Source: an uncultured Collinsella sp.
GTDB taxonomy: Bacteria; Actinomycetota; Coriobacteriia; Coriobacteriales; Coriobacteriaceae
Length of the DNA: 64,000 bases
Direction of reading: 5' to 3'
Assembly (NCBI GenBank): GCA_959599095.1
Contig: CAUGGC010000008.1
Coordinates: forward strand, 1-64,000
Numbering within the stretch: position 1 is the first letter of the stretch; the number at the start of each line of letters is the position of its first letter. A program made the position numbers and the translations under genes. The notes beneath the pieces were generated by a model. The model was not told the origin of the DNA. It searched no databases and worked only from the letters and a program-made list of their open reading frames with translations. Of the stretch, positions 19,158 through 26,021 are shown in pieces.

Positions 19158-20195
19158 ATGGACCTGCCGATCGTCCTGTCCCATAAGACTGCCTGGCTGT
19201 ACCACAACGTGGCGCGCCCGTCCGAGCCGCTCTCGCGAGCAAGTAGCCTATACGATGAGGACTCGCTTGCTAACGAGGCGGAGCCGACTGCGGACCTGCC
19301 CAAATTGGGACTCGATGCCAAGGGACTGAGGGCTTCAACGGCAGTCGGGATCGTTGCCGACTATCTGGTTTCGCTCGGTATTCCACGAGAAGAGCTCGAT
19401 CATATCGACACGCTCGTCAACTTCGATTTTGAGCGCTCGACGCCGGCTGGATTTAGGTGCCACGTGTTTGGAGCGCCGGTACCTTCAGGCCGTCTTATCG
19501 AGGTGGCAGAGGGCCTTCTGGTGGTTGATGAGGCCATGTGCTTTGTCCAAGCGGGTTCGTGGATGAGCGAGCCCGAGCAGCTGGAATATGGCTATGAAAT
19601 CTGCGCCCGATACCATTTGAATCATCTGTCGACAGGCGATTATATCGAGATGGGGCAGAGGTATACCGTCGCCGACTTGATTGCCTATTGCAATGAGAAC
19701 CGATCTCGTCAGGGGGCTGTACGCGCGGCCGCCGTGCTCAAGCGCGTGCACGATGGCGCGCGGTCGCCCATGGAGACGGCCACCGCAATCATGGTCGTAG
19801 CGAAACGTTCCCAGGGAGGGCTGGGATACGCCAAGATCGAGCTCAACCATCGGGTCGATGTTCCCAATGAGTTCAAGTATCTCGCAAAGGCCGGGTATTT
19901 CGAGATTGACGTATATGCGCCTGCGAGCGGTACGGGGATTGAATACAACGGCTCGGACCATCTTGATAAACAGCGCAGTGCGTCGGATGCGGAACGTATG
20001 ACCGTGCTGAGCGCGCTGGGCTTTAGGATGATCGTCCTCACCGGGACTCAGTTTGCCCACCAGCTGCAATTGCACCGGGCGATGAATGCCATCGCGCTCG
20101 CTATGGGCCTCAAGTGCGACCGAAGCGAAGCGTTCCAGAAACGTCAGAACGACCTGCGAGAATTCGTGATTCGGCACTGGGACGGCGGTCTTTAG
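19158..20195 (+). CDS. Hypothetical protein with C-terminal DUF559/Vsr-like nuclease fold
   Basis: 345-residue protein, family not named with certainty. The N-terminus (LPIVLSHKTAWLYHNVARP) resembles the part of AbiEi-like proteins that reads SHxSAAxLHG. Residues about 235-325 look like a PD-(D/E)XK nuclease of the DUF559/Vsr type: FEIDVY (E-x-D), GIEYNGSDH with the acidic residue and His, DAERMTVLSALGF and then VLTGTQF. Such proteins are common in Actinobacteria and may be involved in DNA repair or defence. GGAGGG precedes the ATG. The gene is bracketed by two copies of palindrome family A (18992-19057 and 20234-20298). Function is inferred only. Confidence 0.7.
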   Translation: MDLPIVLSHKTAWLYHNVARPSEPLSRASSLYDEDSLANEAEPTADLPKLGLDAKGLRASTAVGIVADYLVSLGIPREELDHIDTLVNFDFERSTPAGFRCHVFGAPVPSGRLIEVAEGLLVVDEAMCFVQAGSWMSEPEQLEYGYEICARYHLNHLSTGDYIEMGQRYTVADLIAYCNENRSRQGAVRAAAVLKRVHDGARSPMETATAIMVVAKRSQGGLGYAKIELNHRVDVPNEFKYLAKAGYFEIDVYAPASGTGIEYNGSDHLDKQRSASDAERMTVLSALGFRMIVLTGTQFAHQLQLHRAMNAIALAMGLKCDRSEAFQKRQNDLREFVIRHWDGGL

Positions 20196-20233
20196 GGGCG
20201 CTTTGGTCCTTCTGCAGGGTGCCGTGGGCAGGC

Positions 20234-20298
20234 AAACCATCACAACATTCGACGTTTTTCGCCAAAAACGGGAAAAGCATCGAATGTTGTGATGGTTT
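20234..20298. repeat. Palindromic repeat family A, copy 2
   Basis: 65-bp inverted repeat nearly identical to copy 1, 38 bases after the stop of the nuclease-like gene. The centre reads GCCAAAAACGGG, as in copy 1 (GCCAAAATCGGG). Confidence 0.92.
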
Positions 20299-20430
20299 GT
20301 ATGCTGAGGATGGGCTTGGAAAGTCCGTTTTGCTCGAAGTGACCCGTCCTGTCGTACGGGTGTCGGCATGATTCTCTCGTGGGGTATTATGTTTTCCGAA
20401 GAATAAAACGCCGCGTGAGGGGAGGGCTGC

Positions 20431-21486
20431 GTGGACGGGCACGTGCAACATGACGGCTTTGGCCGCGATATCAACTACCTGCGCATTGCCGTTACCGACA
20501 AGTGCAATTTCCGCTGCATTTACTGTATGCCGGCCGATGGCGTGGCGCCCCGTGCACATGACGAGCTGCTCAGCGCCGAGGAAATCGCCCGCTTTGTGCG
20601 CTTGGTGGCGGGGGAGGGCATTCGCCGCGTGCGCCTGACGGGTGGCGAGCCGCTGGTCAGCCGCCGTATCATCCCGCTTATTCGCGACATCCGCGCGATT
20701 CCGCAGATCGAGGACATCTCGCTTACCACCAACGGCGCCCTGCTGCCCAAGCTGGCGCCGCAGCTCAAAGATGCCGGGCTTAACCGCGTCAACATCTCGC
20801 TCGACACACTCGACCCTACGCTCTTTGGAAAGATCACGCGCCTGGGTCGACTCGAGCAGACCATGGCTGGCATCGACGCGGCGCTGGCTTGGGGCTTTGA
20901 GCCCGTTAAGGTCAACTGCGTTGTTGTGCGCCGGCTCAACCAGGATGTGGCGGCCCTCGCGCGGCTCACGCTCGACCGCCCCATCCACCTGCGCTTTATC
21001 GAATACATGCCCATCGGCGACGAACACACGAGCTCGCATTGTGCTGTGGACCCGCATGCGCCCGCGCTCAATCCCGAGCTGTGGGATGCGAGTGACACCG
21101 TTCCGAGCGACGAGCTGCGGGCGCGCATCAATGCCGGGGCCGCGGCGGCGGGACTGGGCGAGCTCGAGCCGCTCGACATCAACGACGCTCCTGCCGGCGC
21201 GGGCCCTGCGCGCTATTGGCACTTTCCGGGCGCGGCGGGAACGGTCGGCTTTATTAGCGCCATGTCCAATCATTTTTGCGCGAATTGCAACCGTCTGCGC
21301 CTGACGGCCGACGGTAACGTGCGTCCGTGCCTGTTCATCGATGCCGAGTATTCGGTGCGCGATGCCCTGCGCCGTGGTGATGATATGCAGGTACTTTCGA
21401 TTTGGCGCGATGCCGTGGCCCACAAACCGCAGGAACACGCGATAATTGAGGGCACGCAACGATTTATGTCCCAAATCGGAGGATGA
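20431..21486 (+). CDS. moaA: GTP 3',8-cyclase MoaA (molybdenum cofactor synthesis)
   Basis: Radical-SAM enzyme that converts GTP to 3',8-cyclo-GTP, the first step of molybdopterin synthesis. The 351-residue protein has the radical-SAM cluster C25-x3-C29-x2-C32 (CNFRCIYC), the SAM-binding LTGGEPL, the second 4Fe-4S cluster near the C-terminus (CANCNRLRLT ... RPCL), and the C-terminal Gly-Gly needed for activity. GTG at 20431 is preceded by GAGGGGAGGG. The moaC-mobB fusion gene starts 4 bases after the stop, and its ribosome site overlaps the Gly-Gly codons, so the two are co-transcribed and probably coupled in translation. Confidence 0.97.
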   Translation: MDGHVQHDGFGRDINYLRIAVTDKCNFRCIYCMPADGVAPRAHDELLSAEEIARFVRLVAGEGIRRVRLTGGEPLVSRRIIPLIRDIRAIPQIEDISLTTNGALLPKLAPQLKDAGLNRVNISLDTLDPTLFGKITRLGRLEQTMAGIDAALAWGFEPVKVNCVVVRRLNQDVAALARLTLDRPIHLRFIEYMPIGDEHTSSHCAVDPHAPALNPELWDASDTVPSDELRARINAGAAAAGLGELEPLDINDAPAGAGPARYWHFPGAAGTVGFISAMSNHFCANCNRLRLTADGNVRPCLFIDAEYSVRDALRRGDDMQVLSIWRDAVAHKPQEHAIIEGTQRFMSQIGG

Positions 21487-21490
21487 TCAT

Positions 21491-22798
21491 ATGGCCAAGA
21501 GCAGGTACGCCGATGCCACCAAGGCCGCTCGCAGGGCCGCGATGTCTGCCCACAAAGTCACGGCTGCGGCGAATGCAGGCAACGCCGACGCGTCCGCGCA
21601 GCCGACTGCCAGCGCTGCCGCCGAGCCCGCCCGCGACGCCCGTCGCGACGAGCTGACGCACGTGGACGCCAAGGGCGAGGTACGCATGGTCGACGTATCC
21701 GACAAGGCCGAGACCCATCGCATCGCCATCGCCGAGGGCACCATCCTCATGCATCCCGAGACGCAGGCCATGGTGCTGCAGGACCGCGCCAAGAAGGGCG
21801 ACGTGCTTGCCTGCGCGCGCGTGGCGGGCATCATGGCCATCAAACGCACAAGCGACATTATCCCCATGTGCCATCCACTGCTCATTACCAAGAGCAAGTG
21901 CGACATTGCGCCCATCGCTGCGGCGGGGATGTCTGCCGAGGACGTGCCCGAGGGCTGGGTGCCGGCGCGCACGGACGGGCAGGTTGGCTTTCACGTGCTG
22001 GTCACGGCGGGCGTGACGGGCAAGACGGGTATCGAAATGGAGGCCCTGACCGGCGCGAGTGCCGCGTGCCTTACGATCTATGACATGTGCAAGGCGGTCG
22101 ACCGCGGCATGGAGATCGTCGACGTTCGCTTGCTGCACAAGGAAGGCGGCCGCTCGGGCGTGTGGGATCGTGCCGAGCGTCAGGCCGCTGCCGTTGAGGC
22201 CGTGGCCGCTGACGGCGCCGCGCCCGCAAGCGCGCCTGTCGCCGTCGCGCCCGCAGCTCCCACTCCGGCTGTCCCCGCGATCGCGTTTATCGGCTACCAA
22301 AACTCGGGCAAGACCACGCTCGTCGAGAAGGTTATCGCCGAGCTCACCCGCCGCGGCCTGCGCGTGGGTTCGCTCAAGCATCACGGGCATCACGGCTTTG
22401 ATATCGACGTGCCCGCTAAGGACACCTGGCGCCATCACCAAGCCGGATCCAAGCACGTGGGGCTCATCTGCGCCACGCGCTGGGCGGAGTACGCCGACAC
22501 GCGCGAGGAGGACGAGATGCCCGCGCGTGAGCTGCTGTCGCGTTACAACGATGTCGACGTGGTGATCATCGAGGGCTACAAGACCGAGGGCTTCGACAAC
22601 ATCGTGGTCGCGCGCTCCGGTGTCGACCGTCTGCGCGGCAAGAGCTCGCTCGACCTGGTCGACGGTCACACGCTGGCCCTTGCCTGCAACGAAGCCCTGG
22701 CGCGTCAGGCCTTCGATGCCGGCTTTGCGACCCGAGCCATCAACATCAACGACGCCCGAGCCATCTGCGACCTCATCCAAGACCACCTTCAGGCTTGA
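21491..22798 (+). CDS. moaC: MoaC-MobB fusion: cyclic pyranopterin monophosphate synthase fused to molybdopterin-guanine dinucleotide adaptor
   Basis: 435-residue two-domain protein. Residues 1-52 are an Ala-rich low-complexity lead. Residues about 53-228 are MoaC, with RMVDVSDKAET, MCHPL (126-130), TGIEMEALTGAS and the active-site KEGGRSG (217-223). MoaC completes the step after MoaA. An Ala/Pro-rich linker (about 231-261) leads to MobB, a GTP-binding adaptor for attaching GMP to molybdopterin, with Walker A GYQNSGKTT (268-276) and the conserved SLKHHGHH and DTWRHHQAGS segments. ATG at 21491 has GGAGG 8-12 bases upstream. Fusion of an early and a late step enzyme is uncommon. No moaD, moaE, moeA or molybdoenzyme gene is visible. 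Confidence 0.94.
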   Translation: MAKSRYADATKAARRAAMSAHKVTAAANAGNADASAQPTASAAAEPARDARRDELTHVDAKGEVRMVDVSDKAETHRIAIAEGTILMHPETQAMVLQDRAKKGDVLACARVAGIMAIKRTSDIIPMCHPLLITKSKCDIAPIAAAGMSAEDVPEGWVPARTDGQVGFHVLVTAGVTGKTGIEMEALTGASAACLTIYDMCKAVDRGMEIVDVRLLHKEGGRSGVWDRAERQAAAVEAVAADGAAPASAPVAVAPAAPTPAVPAIAFIGYQNSGKTTLVEKVIAELTRRGLRVGSLKHHGHHGFDIDVPAKDTWRHHQAGSKHVGLICATRWAEYADTREEDEMPARELLSRYNDVDVVIIEGYKTEGFDNIVVARSGVDRLRGKSSLDLVDGHTLALACNEALARQAFDAGFATRAININDARAICDLIQDHLQA

Positions 22799-22825
22799 CG
22801 CTGCGCCGGCCCCAAGCACCCCGTC

Positions 22826-22883
22826 TCGCCCCTCAAGCCGTCGCTCGCGTACCAAAGTACGCGTCGCTCCTCTTTCGGGGCGA
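22826..22883. repeat. Nested intergenic inverted repeats
   Basis: TCGCCCC (22826) pairs with GGGGCGA (22877) around an inner CGCGTAC / GTACGCG palindrome (22846-22863). It lies after the moaC-mobB stop and may act as a terminator-like structure, although no T-run follows. Confidence 0.4.
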
Positions 22884-22923
22884 CCTGGGGCACTTGGAAC
22901 CGGCTCGCTGCGCTGCCATAACA

Positions 22924-22952
22924 TGCCAAAAAGGGACAGGATTCTTTTGGCA
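22924..22952. repeat. Short palindrome TGCCAAAA ... TTTTGGCA
   Basis: 29-bp inverted repeat with a GGGACAGG centre like that of family B, which follows 26 bp later. Followed by GGTTTTAT. Confidence 0.55.
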
Positions 22953-22977
22953 GGTTTTATCTGGGCAAACGTCATTT

Positions 22978-23010
22978 CCACCACAAAGGGGCCAGGCACC
23001 TTTGTGGTGG
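22978..23010. repeat. Palindromic repeat family B, copy 2
   Basis: 33-bp inverted repeat, CCACCACAAAGG with a GGCCAGG centre, perfect arms. In the moaC-mobB/MFS intergenic region. Confidence 0.9.
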
Positions 23011-23108
23011 ATTTTGCTTTAGTAGATGTGTGGGGCATGCCTTACAATCTACCAAGTGGTTCATACTGAGCGAAAAACGGAGAGAAGGGGCTTGATGTGT
23101 CCTTAATG

Positions 23109-23172
23109 TTTCATGCGGATAGATTAATTTGACAGACGGTGGCGAATGCCCGCCGTCCGCATTCGTATGAAA
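23109..23172 (+). promoter_or_regulatory. Leader inverted repeat before the MFS gene
   Basis: TTTCATGCG (23109-23117) and CGTATGAAA (23164-23172) form an inverted repeat with one mismatch, enclosing a smaller GCGAATGC/GCATTCG pair. It ends just before the ribosome site of the MFS gene. Operator or leader structure. Confidence 0.35.
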
Positions 23173-23184
23173 CAAGGAGTCTCC

Positions 23185-24465
23185 ATGCTCGCATCTCTTC
23201 TCTCAAAACCTCAACCTTCGCTGTCCGCGCAGGCTAAACGCCTGGTGGCAATGCGCTTCCTCATCTACACCGGGTTTCAGACCAGTTATTTTATCGGCGT
23301 CATCGGAACGCTCACCTATGCGGACGGCGCTTCGGTCGTCGCGACATCGCTGGCCGTCCTGTTCATGAACGTCTTCGTGATCCTGGGATCCTTTGCGGGT
23401 GGCGCGGCGCTTGACGCCTGGGGTCCGCGCCGCCATTTCTTGCTGAGCATCATCGGTGCTCTCGCAACTGGCACGGCAATCATCGCCTTTGGTAGCGCGA
23501 CCGGTATTGTCCTGCTCGGCGCGGTGTTTCTGGGCTTTGTGATGGGATTCGCCCAGCCCATCGCCACATCCTATCCGGCTTACCTCACCGACGATCCTGT
23601 CGAGCTCAAAGACATCAACTCCGCCATCGCCATGTTTTCAAACGTGAGTATCATCGTTGGCCCCACGCTGGGCGGCTTTGTCGCGGCGGCTGCGTCGTCG
23701 CGCGCGGTGTTCGTGCTCATGATGCTCTTTACCGTGCTGGCGTTCGTCGTCGGTTGGGGCTTTAGACCGCAGACCAGCCATGTCGCCGGGCATGCGGATG
23801 CCGATTCGGCAGAGGAAGGGGAGCGTGCGGGACGAAGCTCCAACCCCAGCACGTCCGCCCGCGCCACCTTCGCAGCCAGCATCAAGACAGTCTTCACCAA
23901 CAGCGTTCTCGCCCTGCTGTTTTGCATCATCTTCCTCTCGAACTTTGGCTACGGTGCCTTCGATCCGCTCGAGTCGTTTTTCTATCGCGATGTTCTGCAC
24001 GTTGGCGTTGAGTGGATGGGCTGGCTCTCGTCTGCCTGCGGTGTCGGCGCGGTGCTGGGTGCCGTGCTCGCGCTCCGCTTGCCGCCGCACCTGGTCAACC
24101 TTAAAACGCTGCTCGTGGCGCTTATGTCCGTGGGCCTGGGAAGTCTGCTCTATGTGGGGACACCGTACGTGGGCGTGGCCCTCGTCGGCCAGATCGCCCT
24201 GGGTATAGCTTGGGGTGTCGTCAACCCGCTCCACAACACCATTGTGCAGACGACGGCTCCGCTCGAGCAACTCGGCCGTGTGAACTCGGTCATGGGCTTT
24301 GGCAATATGTTTGCTGGCGTGGCCCCTCTGGCGGTTGCACCGTGGCTGGCGGCGACATTTGGCGTGCAGCAGACGCTCGTAGGGGCGGGCATGGTCGTGA
24401 CGGCGGTTCCCGCGGCGTTGCTGCTGTTTGGACGCAATCATTTGGAACGTGCCGTAAAGCAGTAA
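23185..24465 (+). CDS. Major facilitator superfamily transporter
   Basis: Predicted 12-helix membrane transporter of 426 residues. An MFS-like loop signature is visible after helix 2 (GGAALDAWGPRRHFLL), the two six-helix halves are separated by a charged loop at about residues 200-235, and helix 7 begins near SVLALLFCIIFLSNFGYG. The first half ends with a proline-containing helix, and the second contains PLEQLGRVNSV, typical of efflux-type members. The start ATG at 23185 has AAGGAG about 8 bases upstream. The substrate is unknown. It is followed immediately by palindromes of families A and B. Confidence 0.9.
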   Translation: MLASLLSKPQPSLSAQAKRLVAMRFLIYTGFQTSYFIGVIGTLTYADGASVVATSLAVLFMNVFVILGSFAGGAALDAWGPRRHFLLSIIGALATGTAIIAFGSATGIVLLGAVFLGFVMGFAQPIATSYPAYLTDDPVELKDINSAIAMFSNVSIIVGPTLGGFVAAAASSRAVFVLMMLFTVLAFVVGWGFRPQTSHVAGHADADSAEEGERAGRSSNPSTSARATFAASIKTVFTNSVLALLFCIIFLSNFGYGAFDPLESFFYRDVLHVGVEWMGWLSSACGVGAVLGAVLALRLPPHLVNLKTLLVALMSVGLGSLLYVGTPYVGVALVGQIALGIAWGVVNPLHNTIVQTTAPLEQLGRVNSVMGFGNMFAGVAPLAVAPWLAATFGVQQTLVGAGMVVTAVPAALLLFGRNHLERAVKQ

Positions 24466-24477
24466 GCAACAGGTAAG

Positions 24478-24542
24478 AAACCATCACAACATTTGGTAAA
24501 AATCGCGATTTTGCCGAAAAACGTCGAATGTTGTGATGGTTT
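24478..24542. repeat. Palindromic repeat family A, copy 3
   Basis: 65-bp inverted repeat, 12 bases after the MFS stop. The inner part is AAAATCGCGATTTT, the variant also seen in copy 4 rather than that of copies 1 and 2. Confidence 0.9.
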
Positions 24543-24574
24543 GCGCTCCGGGCCGGGACACCCTTCGGGTCCGG

Positions 24575-24606
24575 CCACCACAAAGGGGCCAGACGCCTTT
24601 GTGGTG
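24575..24606. repeat. Palindromic repeat family B, copy 3
   Basis: CCACCACAAAGG ... CCTTTGTGGTG, one terminal mismatch, 32 bp after family A copy 3; the two together form a composite intergenic unit. Confidence 0.88.
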
Positions 24607-24694
24607 ATCGGGCCCCAACGGCCCGTGCCTTGGTATACCATGTACGCCGTTCACGAATACACCCCACACCGCCGCACAACCCAGAAAGGTCCCC

Positions 24695-25516
24695 ATGGAC
24701 ACCACCTTCAGCCACATCAAAGCCGTGTTCTGCGATATCGACGGCACGCTGCTCACGAGCCAGCACACGGTGTCCCCGCGCACCGTGGCGGCGATCCGCG
24801 CCCTGCGCGAGCGCGGCGTGCTCTTTGGCCTGTGCACCGGGCGCGACGCCCACGCGACCGAGGCCATGTACGAGCTCTGGGGCATCGAAGGCCTGGTAGA
24901 CGTGCTCGTGGGCTGCGGTGGCGCCGAGGTCATCGACCGCGCGCACGACATCAACGAGCTGAGCTATCCGCTGCCGGGCGAGACCATCGCGCGCATCTGC
25001 AAACACATGGCGGACCTTCCGGCAACGCCCGTCTGCCCCCGAGACGGCGTGTTCTACGTGCCCGAGAGCAACGCGTGCGTCGAGCACCTGTCGCGCGTCG
25101 ATGGTGTGCCCTACCAGGTGGTCGATTTTGCCGAGTTCTTGCGCGAGCCGCAGCCCAAGGTGATGTTTACCATGGCACCCGAGGTGATGCCGCAGGTCAT
25201 AGAGCGGGCGTCGACGTTTGCCGATAACACTGTTAAGGCGGCGGCTCTGCAAACCACGCAGCGGCTCTACGAGTTCATGGATCCGCGCGTGTCCAAGACG
25301 CGCGGCCTTGTGCGCGTAGCGGAGCTCAACGACATGGAGCTCCAGGACATCTGCGTGTTTGGCGATGCGGACAACGACACCTGCATGGTGGCCGACGCCG
25401 GCGTGGGTGTGGCCATGGCAAATGGTAGCGATGCCACCCGTGCCGCCGCCGATTTTGTAACCGCCAGCAACGACGAAGACGGCATCGCGATCTTTATCGA
25501 GGAGCATCTGCTGTAG
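24695..25516 (+). CDS. Cof-type HAD-superfamily hydrolase
   Basis: Predicted cytoplasmic phosphatase of 273 residues acting on small phosphorylated metabolites. HAD motif I is DIDGTLL with nucleophile Asp14 and acid/base Asp16, motif II is CTGRD, motif III is the Lys in SKTRG, and motif IV is GDADNDTCM. A type IIB cap lies between about residues 85 and 195. The substrate is not predictable; Cof-type enzymes act on sugar phosphates, nucleotides or cofactors. CAGAAAGG precedes the ATG. Single gene between repeat clusters. Confidence 0.93.
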   Translation: MDTTFSHIKAVFCDIDGTLLTSQHTVSPRTVAAIRALRERGVLFGLCTGRDAHATEAMYELWGIEGLVDVLVGCGGAEVIDRAHDINELSYPLPGETIARICKHMADLPATPVCPRDGVFYVPESNACVEHLSRVDGVPYQVVDFAEFLREPQPKVMFTMAPEVMPQVIERASTFADNTVKAAALQTTQRLYEFMDPRVSKTRGLVRVAELNDMELQDICVFGDADNDTCMVADAGVGVAMANGSDATRAAADFVTASNDEDGIAIFIEEHLL

Positions 25517-25528
25517 CGCAGGGGGAGA

Positions 25529-25561
25529 ACCGCCACAAAGGGGGCAGGCGCCTTTGTGGCG
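25529..25561. repeat. Palindromic repeat family B, copy 4
   Basis: 33-bp copy with compensatory change: CCGCCACAAAGG ... CCTTTGTGGCGG. Both arms carry the A-to-G/T-to-C change, keeping the stem perfect. Starts 12 bases after the HAD stop. Confidence 0.9.
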
Positions 25562-25599
25562 GCCTCAGGCGATTTGGGCGAATTGATACCGAAAATCTG

Positions 25600-26021
25600 C
25601 GCGAAAATTCAGATATGGTTGTCTGAACATTACGCTTCTAACTACCGATGAAATAAAGATATTCCCATCAATTTAGTAGTCTATTCCTCCCGGTTAATGA
25701 CCTACCGTTCACGGTCGATTTTCGACCGTTCACAGGTGCTTGCTCTTGAGCAAAATGTTGTGCAAATAAATAAAATGCTATTAAAAAATTGATAACTAAC
25801 TTAATTACCAGTAGAAACAGATATTTTATAGCGAATAAACGAAAGTAAATCTGAGTAAATGTCAAGAGAATTGAGAACTGGCTACAAAACTATCGGTATT
25901 TTTGCTTAGATGTTCAAACAATTGCTACAATATGGATTACTAAGCGTGCGCAATTACAGATTGCGCAGATATGTTTGATAGTGAAAGAGCAAGATCGCGG
26001 TCTCTTGGGGAGGAGACATCG
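25600..26021. other. AT-rich spacer before the pilus locus
   Basis: About 420 bp of markedly AT-rich DNA without a credible gene, unlike the GC-rich surroundings. It contains a 9-bp direct repeat ACCGTTCAC (25704 and 25725) around a CGGTCGA/TCGACCG hairpin. It probably holds the promoter of the pilus genes and suggests acquired DNA. Confidence 0.6.
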
